A DNA stretch of 11,742 nucleotides from Nitrospirota bacterium (GTDB taxonomy: Bacteria; Nitrospirota; Thermodesulfovibrionia; Thermodesulfovibrionales; SM23-35). Location: contig JAOUJR010000023.1 in assembly GCA_029883145.1 (NCBI GenBank), positions 1 to 11,742 of the forward strand, written 5' to 3'. Under the pieces are notes generated by a model, which was not told the origin of the DNA, made no database searches, and saw only the letters and a list, made by a program, of their open reading frames with translations. Positions 1 through 6,818 of the stretch are shown piece after piece. The stretch's first letter is position 1. Each line of letters opens with the position of its first letter. The position numbers were made by a program, and so were the translations under genes.

Positions 1-1530
1 CATTCTCTTTATTTCATCCTCGCTCAGGCCACTCGAAGCAGTGATTCGTATAGACTGTTCCTGACCTGTACCGAGATCTTTTGCAGAGACGTGAAGAATC
101 CCATTTGCATCAATATCGAATGTTACTTCTACCTGTGGAACTCCTCTCGGCGCAGGTGGAATACCGATAAGCTCAAAATTACCAAGGAGTCTGTTGTCTG
201 GAGCCATCTCCCTTTCTCCCTGGAAGACCTTTATGGAAACAGCAGGCTGGTTGTCAGTTGCAGTGGAGAATATCTGACTTTTCCTTGTCGGAATAGTGGT
301 GTTTCTTTCAATGATTTTTGTAAAGATTCCGCCGAGTGTCTCTATACCTAATGAAAGAGGAGTGACATCGAGAAGGAGAACTTCTTTTACATCTCCTTTA
401 AGAACCGCAGCCTGAATTGCTGCTCCCACAGCAACCACCTCATCAGGATTTACCGTCTTATTTGGCTCTTTACCAAAAAAACTCTGCACTGTTTGCTGGA
501 CCTTTGGAGTCCTTGTCTGACCGCCTACGAGCAGGACTTCATCAATATCTGATGAAGAAAGGTTTGCATCAGAAAGGGCATTTCTGCAGGGGCCTATTGA
601 CTGTTCAATAAAATCACCAACAAGCTGTTCGAGTTTTGACCGCGATAACTTCATAAGGAGATGTTTGGGTCCTGATGCATCAGCGGTGATAAATGGCAGG
701 TTGATCTCTGTCTCCAGTGCTGTTGAGAGTTCTATTTTAGCCCTTTCAGCAGCTTCCTTAAGCCTCTGCAGTGCCATCCTGTCTTTTTTAAGGTCGATCC
801 CCTGGTCTTTCTTGAATTCTTCGACCATCCAGTCCATAATCCTGAGATCGAAGTCATCACCACCTAAATAGGTATTTCCATTTGTTGATTTTACTTCGAT
901 GACTCCTTCCCCGATTTCGAGTATGGATATATCAAATGTTCCGCCTCCGAGGTCATAGACTGCTATCTTTTCTTCTTTCTTTTTGTCCATACCATATGCG
1001 AGTGAAGCAGCTGTAGGCTCGTTTATGATTCTCAGGACATTCAGTCCCGCAATCTTTCCCGCATCTTTTGTCGCCTGTCTCTGACTATCATCAAAATAAG
1101 CAGGTACGGTGACCACTGCATCTGTTATTGGTTCCCCGAGATAATCCTCAGCAGCCTGTTTGAGTTTTTGAAGAATCATTGCAGAGATTTCCGGCGGAGA
1201 GTATTTCTTGCCTCTTATCTCTACATGAGCATCACCGTTAGATGCCTCGACAATTTTGTAGGGAAGTCTTTTCCTTGCGTGCTCAACTTCAGGTGTGTTA
1301 TATTTCCTTCCCATAAGTCTCTTTATCGAGAATATCGTATTTTCAGGATTTGTAATCGACTGCCTTTTTGATATCTGACCGACAAGCCTTTCACCTTTCT
1401 CTGTAAAAGCGACAATGGACGGCGTTGTTCTGCTTCCCTCCTGGTTTGGAATAACCACAGTTTCATTACCCTGTACTACGGATACAACAGAATTAGTCGT
1501 TCCAAGGTCTATTCCAATTGCTTTTCCCAT
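1..1530 (-). CDS. dnaK: Molecular chaperone DnaK (Hsp70), C-terminus cut by window edge
   Basis: Cytoplasmic ATP-dependent chaperone that binds exposed hydrophobic peptides and cycles with GrpE (nucleotide exchange) and DnaJ. The minus-strand frame is open for 510 codons from the ATG at 1530 to the window edge, with no stop or frameshift. Hallmarks in order: GIDLGTTNS at residues 6-14 (ATP phosphate binding), [15 protein letters not shown] at 144-158, INEPTAA at 169-175, DLGGGTFD at 193-200, LVGGQTRTP at 334-342, then the substrate-binding domain with [14 protein letters not shown] at 388-401 and [15 protein letters not shown] at 471-485. Numbering tracks E. coli DnaK closely, so roughly 130 residues (the helical lid) lie beyond the edge. 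The start follows grpE's TGA by one base and has AGGAGG 9 bp upstream, inside the end of grpE. It is the last visible gene of the CIRCE-controlled hrcA-grpE-dnaK operon; dnaJ is not visible and may lie past the edge. Identification is certain. Confidence 0.98.
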   Translation of the reverse strand, partial: MGKAIGIDLGTTNSVVSVVQGNETVVIPNQEGSRTTPSIVAFTEKGERLVGQISKRQSITNPENTIFSIKRLMGRKYNTPEVEHARKRLPYKIVEASNGDAHVEIRGKKYSPPEISAMILQKLKQAAEDYLGEPITDAVVTVPAYFDDSQRQATKDAGKIAGLNVLRIINEPTAASLAYGMDKKKEEKIAVYDLGGGTFDISILEIGEGVIEVKSTNGNTYLGGDDFDLRIMDWMVEEFKKDQGIDLKKDRMALQRLKEAAERAKIELSTALETEINLPFITADASGPKHLLMKLSRSKLEQLVGDFIEQSIGPCRNALSDANLSSSDIDEVLLVGGQTRTPKVQQTVQSFFGKEPNKTVNPDEVVAVGAAIQAAVLKGDVKEVLLLDVTPLSLGIETLGGIFTKIIERNTTIPTRKSQIFSTATDNQPAVSIKVFQGEREMAPDNRLLGNFELIGIPPAPRGVPQVEVTFDIDANGILHVSAKDLGTGQEQSIRITASSGLSEDEIKRM

Positions 1531-1531
1531 A

Positions 1532-2128
1532 TCAAGATTCCTCCTCTATGATTTCTAATTGTTCGTCTGTTTTTTCTTGACCTTTAAAAGGTTTTTTGGA
1601 AACCGCTACAAGTGATGGTCTCAATACTTTATCCCAGAGCATATATCCCTTCCTGAACTCCTCTACCACAGTCTTTTCATCGACGTTATCCCTTTCAACC
1701 TGTGTCATGGCATGATGTACTGAAGGGTCAAAATGTTTACCTGCCGCATCAATAGGACTGAGGCCGAATTTTTCAAGTACCCGCTGAAATTCTTTCAGCG
1801 TGATTTCAACTCCCTGCACGATCCCTGTGTTTTGATCTTGTGAAGAATGTTTCAACGCCATCTCAAGGTTGTCAATGACAGGCAGGAGATCTAAGATAAG
1901 ACTTTCATTTCCATATCGTACGAGTTCTTCTTTGTCTTTATTAATCTTTTTTTTATAATTTTCAAATTCAGCATAAAGTCGTACATATTTATCATTTATC
2001 TCTTGCAGTTCAGTAGGGAGTTGGTCTTTTTCATCTACGGGCAATTCATGAGCAGTTTCAGTACTTTCTACCTCGGCTTCTTTTTTATCCGAAATGAGTT
2101 GATTTTCATTAAGCTTACGTTTTTTCAA
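1532..2128 (-). CDS. grpE: Nucleotide exchange factor GrpE
   Basis: Co-chaperone that dimerises and releases ADP from DnaK. The 198-residue length is normal for the family. The first 35 residues are charged and probably disordered. Residues about 38-75 form the predicted long helix or coiled coil ([20 protein letters not shown] region). [12 protein letters not shown] at 81-92 and the C-terminal beta domain follow, with FDPSVHHAM at 133-141 and the signature [17 protein letters not shown] at 161-177. The signature usually reads GYxLxDRVLRPAxVxV, so the match is clear. The start codon is TTG, preceded by a strong Shine-Dalgarno; no in-frame ATG occurs until about residue 90, so TTG is well supported. 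It begins 8 bp after the hrcA stop, and its TGA is followed after one base by the dnaK ATG. Transcription comes from the CIRCE-regulated promoter upstream of hrcA. Confidence 0.97.
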   Translation of the reverse strand: MKKRKLNENQLISDKKEAEVESTETAHELPVDEKDQLPTELQEINDKYVRLYAEFENYKKKINKDKEELVRYGNESLILDLLPVIDNLEMALKHSSQDQNTGIVQGVEITLKEFQRVLEKFGLSPIDAAGKHFDPSVHHAMTQVERDNVDEKTVVEEFRKGYMLWDKVLRPSLVAVSKKPFKGQEKTDEQLEIIEEES

Positions 2129-2138
2129 ATCTCCTCCT
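2129..2138 (-). promoter_or_regulatory. Ribosome binding site that decides the grpE TTG start
   Basis: On the minus strand AGGAGGAGAT directly precedes the TTG of grpE. It matches 9 of 10 bases of the extended anti-Shine-Dalgarno complement AGGAGGTGAT. It overlaps the last bases of the hrcA stop region, so grpE is probably translationally coupled to hrcA. This strong site is the main reason to accept a TTG start. Confidence 0.75.
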
Positions 2139-3168
2139 ATCGTTCTGCAAGCATTTTTGTAATGAACTTTGCGGTATTATCAACAATGTAAATAGCCTTT
2201 GAATAGTTCATTCTTGTAGGCCCGATTATCCCGACAACACCGATTGGTCGGTCGCCTTCTTTATACGTAGAAACCACGACGCTTAATTTCTTCATCTCAT
2301 CCATCGAATTTTCTGAGCCGATTATTATCTGTACACCATTACATTCCGAGAGCTTGTCGAGGAGCGTTATTATCGTATGTTTATCCTCTATTGCCCTTGA
2401 GAGTTCCTTTATTTTATTAAGGTCAGTGAAATCAGGCAGTTCCAGCACCTCTGAAAGTCCTGATATAAAAAGGTCACCGTAAAGAAAATAGAAAGCCTCT
2501 TGGCAGATTTTGAGAGCCTTTGAAATAAGGCGATCACACATAATTTTCTCTTTTGACATCTCTTTTATGACTTTCTGCCGGATCTCATCAAATGTATGTC
2601 CTGAGAATTCCGAGTTAAGGTATCCCGCAATCCTGTTGAGATCCTTCTGGGTAACTTCAGCACCAATTGATATAATTTTGTTTTTAATCAGACCTTCATC
2701 AGTAAAAAGAATTGCAGCTATTTTGTCAGCTTTGTATTTAAGAAGTTCAATCTTATTCAAAGTTGTTACATCCGGCTTTGGAGACATGGCAATCCCGAGA
2801 TAGTGGGATAACTTAGAAATGGTTCTTGTGGTCTCGCTAAAAAGGATATCTATATTGTCCTTCAGGGTCTCAAGTCGTTTATAAAGTTCCCGGAAGGGTT
2901 CTTTGTGTAAAAAGGAACTTTCGGTTACGATTGATTCCACGTAAAATCTGTAACCCATGTCTGTCGGAACCCTACCTGCTGATGTATGGGGCTGCAAGAG
3001 GAAGCCCATCTCTTCAAGGTCAGCCATTATGTTTCTGATAGTAGCAGGGGAGAGGCCGAAAGGATACCCCTTCGCCACAGTCCTTGATCCCACAGGATCA
3101 GGGAAGTTTATATAATTTTCGACAACTGCATGAAGTATTTTTCTTGTTCTTTCATCCAATGTGATCAT
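2137..3168 (-). CDS. hrcA: Heat-inducible transcription repressor HrcA
   Basis: Repressor of class I heat-shock genes; it binds CIRCE and needs GroEL for activity in studied bacteria. With the ATG at 3168 the protein has 343 residues, the usual size. An N-terminal winged helix contains SPATIRNIMADLEEMGFL at 40-57 and PHTSAGRVPTDMGYRFYV at 60-77, both classic HrcA sequence. A central dimerisation/GAF-like region follows. The C-terminal hallmark is VGIIGPTRMNYSKAI, starting near residue 312. A TTG 21 bp further upstream (3189) is in frame, but it lies inside the CIRCE operator and has no Shine-Dalgarno. The ATG has GAGAG 7 bp upstream, so I choose the ATG. First gene of hrcA-grpE-dnaK and predicted to be autoregulated through the CIRCE next to its start. 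Confidence 0.96.
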   Translation of the reverse strand: MITLDERTRKILHAVVENYINFPDPVGSRTVAKGYPFGLSPATIRNIMADLEEMGFLLQPHTSAGRVPTDMGYRFYVESIVTESSFLHKEPFRELYKRLETLKDNIDILFSETTRTISKLSHYLGIAMSPKPDVTTLNKIELLKYKADKIAAILFTDEGLIKNKIISIGAEVTQKDLNRIAGYLNSEFSGHTFDEIRQKVIKEMSKEKIMCDRLISKALKICQEAFYFLYGDLFISGLSEVLELPDFTDLNKIKELSRAIEDKHTIITLLDKLSECNGVQIIIGSENSMDEMKKLSVVVSTYKEGDRPIGVVGIIGPTRMNYSKAIYIVDNTAKFITKMLAER

Positions 3169-3169
3169 T

Positions 3170-3196
3170 TTAGCACTCTCAGTGTTCAAGTGCTAA
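3170..3196 (-). promoter_or_regulatory. CIRCE operator (HrcA binding site)
   Basis: An inverted repeat of two 9-bp arms separated by 9 bp. On the coding (minus) strand it reads TTAGCACTT, nine bases, GAGTGCTAA. The consensus is TTAGCACTC-N9-GAGTGCTAA, so only the last base of the upstream arm differs. It begins one base after the proposed -10 box and ends one base before the hrcA ATG, covering the predicted transcription start and the ribosome binding site. HrcA bound here should block transcription of hrcA-grpE-dnaK at normal temperature. Confidence 0.96.
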
Positions 3197-3197
3197 T

Positions 3198-3227
3198 AAT
3201 TTACCAATTAACTCCATGTCGTGTCAA
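3198..3227 (-). promoter_or_regulatory. Sigma70-type promoter of hrcA-grpE-dnaK
   Basis: Minus-strand TTGACA at 3227-3222 (perfect -35), an 18-bp spacer, and TAAATT at 3203-3198 (4 of 6 to TATAAT). The predicted transcription start is near 3191, giving a leader of about 23 nt that lies almost wholly inside CIRCE. It sits in the 72-bp gap after the ffh stop, so the heat-shock operon has its own start; read-through from ffh is also possible because no terminator is visible. Confidence 0.75.
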
Positions 3228-3240
3228 GAGGGATGGTAAT

Positions 3241-4560
3241 TCAAAAAGGAAGGAATTTGGGAAATTTGAATCCTTTTTTGCCTTTAAACATCTTGAGCAT
3301 TTTTTTCATTTCAATGTATTGCTTTATGACCCTGTTCACCTCCGGGACAGTTGTCCCGCTTCCCATGGAGATTCTTCTTCGTCTGCTTCCATTAATGATG
3401 TGGTGATTCTTTCTTTCCTTCTTTGTCATTGAGTTAATTATTGCCTCTACTTTAATAAATTCCCTCTCATCGACATCAATATTTTTAATTTTGTTCACGC
3501 CGGGTATCATGCTGAGTATGTTTTCTAATGGTCCCATAGTGCGTAGTTTTTTGAGCTGATCCTTAAGATCGTCAAATGTGAAAGATTCATCCATTATCAC
3601 TTTCTGGAGTTGCTCAGTCTCTTTCTGGTCAAATGATTTTTGTGCCTGTTCTATTAAGCTCAGCACATCGCCCATCCCGAGTATCCTTGAGGCAATTCTT
3701 TCAGGGTGGAACGGTTCGAGCATGTCAATCTTCTCTCCCACGCCGATGAATTTTATCGGCTTCCCGGTGATTGACCTTATTGAGAGTGCTGCCCCACCTC
3801 TTGCATCTCCGTCCATCTTGGTGAGTATTATCCCGTCAATACCTATCTGCTCATTAAAATTTCTTGAGATATTGACCGCATCCTGTCCTGTCATTGCGTC
3901 TGCGACAAAGATCACTTCTTTTGGCTGGACTCTTTCCTTTATTTTTCTTAACTCGGTCATGAGTGAGTCATCGATATGAAGTCTTCCTGCAGTATCAAGA
4001 ATGACGATATCCCGTGCTTCAATTCTCGCATGTTTTATTGATTCCTCACATAGGGTTACAGGATCATGTAATTGTTTCGAATGATAGACAGGGACATCTA
4101 TTTGAGAACCGAGTGTCACAAGCTGATCTATTGCAGCAGGTCTCTGCAGGTCTGCTGCCACAAGCATTGGTCTCCTGCCTTCTTTCTTGAATATCCGTGC
4201 TAATTTAGCAGCTGTTGTGGTTTTTCCTGAGCCATGGAGCCCTGCCATCATTATGACAGTCGGAGGATTAGGGGATAGCTGTATCCTGCTGTTTGTCTTT
4301 CCAAGGAGTTCACAGAGTTCTTCATTTACTATTTTTATTACCTGTTGCCCGGGCGTAAGGCTTTCGAGAATCTCTTTGCCTATAGCCTTTTCTCTAATCT
4401 TTTGAATGAAATCTTTTACTACCTTGAAGTTGACGTCTGCCTCTAAAAGGGCAAGCCGTATCTCTTTGAGTGCACTATCAACATCCTCTTCTTTCAAAAG
4501 GCCTTTCCCTTTCAATTTTTTGAATATGGATTCTAATTTGTTATTGAGTGTTTCAAACAT
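3241..4560 (-). CDS. ffh: Signal recognition particle GTPase Ffh (SRP54)
   Basis: Protein subunit of the signal recognition particle; binds signal sequences and 4.5S/6S RNA and, with FtsY, targets nascent membrane proteins to SecYEG. 439 residues, a normal length. N domain at 1-95; P-loop GLHGSGKTTTAAKLA at 107-121; DLQRPAAIDQL at 137-147; DTAGR at 189-193; TKMDGDARGGAALS at 247-260; FIGVGEK at 271-277. The M domain has the SRP-RNA binding helix-turn-helix GSRRRRISMGSG at 391-402 and a Met-rich, basic C-terminus. Oddity: residue 109 is His (codon at 4236-4234) where most Ffh proteins have Gln in GLQG[AS]GKT. The ATG at 4560 follows directly on the TAA of the upstream thioredoxin-like gene, with GAGGAG 9 bp upstream. 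Third gene of the trxA operon; it is not followed by the common rpsP-rimM-trmD cluster. Confidence 0.97.
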   Translation of the reverse strand: MFETLNNKLESIFKKLKGKGLLKEEDVDSALKEIRLALLEADVNFKVVKDFIQKIREKAIGKEILESLTPGQQVIKIVNEELCELLGKTNSRIQLSPNPPTVIMMAGLHGSGKTTTAAKLARIFKKEGRRPMLVAADLQRPAAIDQLVTLGSQIDVPVYHSKQLHDPVTLCEESIKHARIEARDIVILDTAGRLHIDDSLMTELRKIKERVQPKEVIFVADAMTGQDAVNISRNFNEQIGIDGIILTKMDGDARGGAALSIRSITGKPIKFIGVGEKIDMLEPFHPERIASRILGMGDVLSLIEQAQKSFDQKETEQLQKVIMDESFTFDDLKDQLKKLRTMGPLENILSMIPGVNKIKNIDVDEREFIKVEAIINSMTKKERKNHHIINGSRRRRISMGSGTTVPEVNRVIKQYIEMKKMLKMFKGKKGFKFPKFLPF

Positions 4561-5163
4561 TTAGAGAAGCTCCTCGATATTTTTGTTTAATTCCTTTGAG
4601 AATTCCGGTTGATATCCAAGGTAATAGTTTCTAATCCGCCCCTCCTTGTCAACAAGAAAGCTTGTCGGGATACCGTTCACGCTATAGCTTGAGGCTGTTT
4701 TTTTGTCTCCAAGAAGGATGTGGTAGTTCATGTTATGCTGAACGGCGAATGCAGCTATTTTATTCTTGATATCCTGGCCTGTATCTACAGAGATGGCGAG
4801 TATGTGAAACCCTTTACCTTTGTATTGTTCATACACAGGTCCTAAATCTCTTATAAAATTTCTGCACAAAGGACACCATGTTGCCCAGAATTGTATCAGG
4901 ACCACTTTGCCTTTAAAGTCCGAGAGGCTCATCGGGTTTCCGTTGATGTTATTCAGTGTAAATTCAGGTGCTGTTCTTCCAATGTGTGAAGACTCGAGTT
5001 TTGCCCCTCCATTGTCTTTTGTTGTGCATGAAAAAAAAGAAAAGATAATAATTATGGAGAGGAGAGTTAAAAAAAAATATTTATCTCTTTTTTCACGAGA
5101 AAAAAAAAGCCTGACGGGAAGTCCGGTGATACTTTTTAAAATAACAGTTATAGGTGACTCCAT
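4561..5163 (-). CDS. TlpA/ResA-like thiol-disulfide oxidoreductase, probable lipoprotein
   Basis: A membrane-anchored thioredoxin-fold protein of the AhpC-TSA/Redoxin (TlpA, ResA) type, facing the periplasm by prediction. Such proteins usually reduce or exchange disulfides in exported proteins, for example in cytochrome c maturation. 200 residues. A basic N-terminal stretch (to about 28) is followed by a hydrophobic segment (29-45) ending FFSC, with Cys46 a plausible lipobox cysteine. GRTAPEFTLNNINGNPMSLSD at 62-82 is typical of the family. The active site is WCPLC at 96-100 (CxxC Cys97, Cys100), and the cis-proline loop is GIPTSFLVD at 164-172. The start ATG overlaps the trxA stop by one base (TAATG) with no clear Shine-Dalgarno, suggesting translational coupling. 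The first 130 bp hold three T8-T9 runs. The specific partner is unknown; a plain single transmembrane anchor is an alternative to the lipoprotein call. Confidence 0.88.
   Translation of the reverse strand: MESPITVILKSITGLPVRLFFSREKRDKYFFLTLLSIIIIFSFFSCTTKDNGGAKLESSHIGRTAPEFTLNNINGNPMSLSDFKGKVVLIQFWATWCPLCRNFIRDLGPVYEQYKGKGFHILAISVDTGQDIKNKIAAFAVQHNMNYHILLGDKKTASSYSVNGIPTSFLVDKEGRIRNYYLGYQPEFSKELNKNIEELL
5031..5108. repeat. Three poly-A/T runs in the signal-sequence region
   Basis: On the plus strand there are runs of 8 A (5031-5038), 9 A (5070-5078) and 9 A (5100-5108); on the coding strand they are T runs encoding Phe/Leu in the membrane segment. Such tracts can slip in replication or transcription and shift the frame of the lipoprotein gene. 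Whether they vary here is unknown. The frame is intact in this sequence. Confidence 0.6.
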
Positions 5164-5495
5164 TATGTGTGAAGAAGAGATTCGATTTTTTCCTTGAGCT
5201 GCTGTTTCGGGACAGCACCTACTATCTGGTCAAGCTTGCGACCTGCTTTAAAAAACATCAGGGTGGGTATTCCCATAATGTTATATTTACTTGCAATATC
5301 TGGATTTTCATCTGTGTTTAATTTCATGACTGTTATTTTCCCAGTGTACTCTTTTGCTAACTCCTCAACTGTGGGAGCAACAATCCTGCAAGGACCGCAC
5401 CATGCAGCCCAGAAATCAATCATCACAAGTCCTTGAGACTTGAGCACATCGTTATCCCAAGTTGCTGAACTGACCTCATGTATACCTTCTGCCAT
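5163..5495 (-). CDS. trxA: Thioredoxin
   Basis: Small cytoplasmic disulfide reductase, normally recycled by thioredoxin reductase (not in this window). 110 residues, standard length. It contains VMIDFWAAWCGPCRIVAP at 24-41, with the classic WCGPC active site (Cys33, Cys36) and the buried Asp27. The cis-proline loop is GIPTLMFFKAG at 75-85, and Gly93 (GAVPKQQL) is in its normal place. No signal peptide. The ATG at 5495 has AGGAGG 5 bp upstream. It is the first gene of trxA, TlpA-like, ffh and shares one base with the next start (TAATG). A strong consensus promoter lies upstream, with a leader of about 58 nt. Confidence 0.96.
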   Translation of the reverse strand: MAEGIHEVSSATWDNDVLKSQGLVMIDFWAAWCGPCRIVAPTVEELAKEYTGKITVMKLNTDENPDIASKYNIMGIPTLMFFKAGRKLDQIVGAVPKQQLKEKIESLLHT

Positions 5496-5559
5496 AGCTG
5501 CCTCCTGTAACCCTCGTGTGTCTCAATGTATGATAACTGCCGAGGTAAATAGTTTAGTA

Positions 5560-5589
5560 ATTATATTTTTAGGAGTGAGACTTTGTCAA
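5560..5589 (-). promoter_or_regulatory. Consensus sigma70 promoter of trxA operon
   Basis: Minus-strand TTGACA at 5589-5584, an 18-bp spacer, and TATAAT at 5565-5560. Both hexamers match the consensus perfectly, so strong constitutive transcription is expected. The predicted start near 5553 gives a leader of about 58 nt before trxA. It is divergent from the plus-strand promoter at 5620; the two -35 boxes are 30 bp apart. The rest of the 160-bp gap (5496-5655) holds only the two leaders and spacer; I see no small gene or terminator in it. Confidence 0.85.
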
Positions 5590-5619
5590 CATTTTTAACG
5601 ATGGAAGGCGTTTAACTCA

Positions 5620-5649
5620 TTGACAGTTTCAATGTTATTTTGTTATTTT
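5620..5649 (+). promoter_or_regulatory. Promoter of the barrel-tat operon, predicted leaderless start
   Basis: TTGACA at 5620-5625, an 18-bp spacer ending in TGt (5641-5643, extended -10), and TATTTT at 5644-5649. The -35 begins exactly 36 bp before the ATG at 5656, so the normal transcription start falls on or next to that A. No Shine-Dalgarno precedes the ATG. The in-frame TTG at 5620 is the first three bases of this -35 box and is unlikely to be a start codon. Confidence 0.6.
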
Positions 5650-5655
5650 TTAGCA

Positions 5656-6444
5656 ATGAAAAAATACTTTCTGCCCCTTATTATTCTATTACTCCTCTTT
5701 TTACACCAAAATTCCTATAGTTTTGACGTAACCGGTCTTCAGCCTACAGAACCCTATGGGATTTTCTCAACCTTCAGTGCTGAAAGTCTTCCAAAAGGCA
5801 AATTCGCAATTTCCACAGGCGCTGAAATATTAATGGAGCCAGATTTTTACAGATTTATTTTAAAGGGAGCATATGGCATTACAGACAACATTGAGTTTAA
5901 TATGACAGTCCCTTATATACATAAATGGGCTGACACAGTAGATGGGTTTGAAGATAATGCCTTTGGGATTAAACACAGGTTTTTTGATGAGGGCAAATAT
6001 GGGCCATCTGTTGCGTATATCGTGACCGTCTCTCTCTCATCAGGACGAAATGAATTCAGTACAGATGGAAGGTTTGGCATCGGCCTTATTGCAAGTAAGA
6101 GGGTAGGCCCAGTGAATGGACATATGAACCTGTTTTATCAAAGACCTGGTACAGGAAGACAGAACGATGAATTCTCTTTTCTGGCAGGATTGGATTTTGC
6201 AGCTTCACATAATTTTAAATTCCTTGCTGAATTAATAGCTAAAAAAAGCCATGATTCTCACCACTTTGATTCAACAGAGGCGAGGATTGGTTACAGGATA
6301 CTGACTACAGACATGATTTATACGACTTTAGGTTTAGGGTTTGGTCTCACGAGTACAAGCCCTGAATACAGGATAATGCTCTCGGTATCATTTTTGTTCC
6401 CACATGAAAAGAAAAAGATAAAGAAAGTATATGAAGAGGAATAG
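5656..6444 (+). CDS. Exported protein, predicted outer-membrane beta-barrel (MetA-pathway/transporter-like)
   Basis: From the ATG at 5656 the protein has 262 residues. It begins with a clear Sec signal peptide: MKKYF, a Leu/Ile-rich core, then a cleavage region near SYSFD. The mature part is rich in alternating hydrophobic, Gly and aromatic residues, with strand-like segments such as YGITDNIEFNMTVPYIHKW, PSVAYIVTVSLSSG, FGIGLIASKRVG and YTTLGLGFGL. It ends in a hydrophobic strand (YRIMLSVSFLF) plus a short charged tail. The pattern resembles the Phenol_MetA_deg/transporter barrel families, which have no firmly defined substrate; this is inference from layout. A longer version from the TTG at 5620 would put residues ahead of the signal peptide and use a promoter box as its start codon. 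It is followed 8 bp later by tatA, so it is probably co-transcribed with the Tat genes. Its own Sec-type signal has no visible twin arginine. Confidence 0.7.
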   Translation: MKKYFLPLIILLLLFLHQNSYSFDVTGLQPTEPYGIFSTFSAESLPKGKFAISTGAEILMEPDFYRFILKGAYGITDNIEFNMTVPYIHKWADTVDGFEDNAFGIKHRFFDEGKYGPSVAYIVTVSLSSGRNEFSTDGRFGIGLIASKRVGPVNGHMNLFYQRPGTGRQNDEFSFLAGLDFAASHNFKFLAELIAKKSHDSHHFDSTEARIGYRILTTDMIYTTLGLGFGLTSTSPEYRIMLSVSFLFPHEKKKIKKVYEEE

Positions 6445-6452
6445 GTGGTGCA

Positions 6453-6818
6453 GTGTTTGATATTGGCTTACAGGAGTTAATAGTAATATTCATCGTTGCC
6501 CTTCTTGTTTTCGGACCAAAAAGACTTCCTGAATTAGGCAGGGCATTTGGCAAAGGGCTTGCCGAATTAAAGAGGTCGTTACAGGATGTAAAGGAACAGG
6601 TACAGACTGAGTTTAAGGAGAGCGTAGATACCTCTGATATTCAAGAGGTGGTAAAGGAAGGGGCTGAATTAAAGAAGTCATTACATGAGGTAAAGGATCA
6701 GGTGGAGACAGGATTTAAGGACTCTATAGATATCTCTTCTAAAAAAGAGCCAAAAACTGATGTAACTATAAAAGGTGCGGAAGAGGAAAAGAAAGAAGGT
6801 CAAAATGGAAGACAGTAA
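6453..6818 (+). CDS. tatA: Sec-independent translocase subunit TatA/TatB family
   Basis: Tat pathway subunit that assembles with TatC to export folded proteins across the inner membrane. 121 residues: a short periplasmic N-terminus (MFDIGLQEL), one transmembrane helix (about 7-20), the hinge FGPKRLPELG at 20-29, an amphipathic helix from about 30, then a charged, Lys/Glu-rich tail. MFDIGxxEL and GP before KRLPE are more TatB-like, yet it is the only such subunit here, so it may serve both roles as in many minimal Tat systems. Residues 37-61 are repeated at 71-95 (16 of 25 identical, most others conservative). The start is GTG at 6453 with AGGTGG just upstream, overlapping the preceding stop. 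Its end overlaps the tatC start. TatA versus TatB naming is uncertain. Confidence 0.88.
   Translation: MFDIGLQELIVIFIVALLVFGPKRLPELGRAFGKGLAELKRSLQDVKEQVQTEFKESVDTSDIQEVVKEGAELKKSLHEVKDQVETGFKDSIDISSKKEPKTDVTIKGAEEEKKEGQNGRQ
6561..6737 (+). repeat. Internal tandem duplication in tatA (102-bp period)
   Basis: Bases 6561-6635 and 6663-6737 encode two related 25-residue helices, AELKRSLQDVKEQV... and AELKKSLHEVKDQV..., with a 34-residue period. The DNA copies are clearly similar but diverged, largely through synonymous or conservative changes. This suggests an old duplication kept under selection rather than a recent array. Confidence 0.8.

Noticed and set aside
3169..3189. In-frame TTG start at 3189 for HrcA
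   Set aside because: It lies inside the CIRCE operator with no Shine-Dalgarno, and HrcA proteins normally begin close to the LDERTRKIL sequence that follows the ATG at 3168.
3578..3979. Plus-strand open frame (133 codons) opposite ffh
   Set aside because: It lies opposite the conserved GTPase region of ffh, and its Ser/Ile/Pro-rich composition is that of a complementary shadow.
5496..5619. Riboswitch or small RNA in the divergent intergenic region
   Set aside because: The trxA leader is only about 58 nt and shows no clear stem-loop or known riboswitch core; two promoters explain the region.
5620..5655. In-frame TTG start at 5620 for the barrel protein
   Set aside because: The TTG is the first half of the TTGACA -35 box, has no ribosome binding site, and would add residues before a standard MKK signal peptide.
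6775..6804. GTG start at 6775 for TatC
   Set aside because: It lies deep in tatA and adds a run of Arg/Lys codons that only reflects the Lys/Glu-rich tatA tail in another frame; the ATG at 6805 has a good ribosome binding site.
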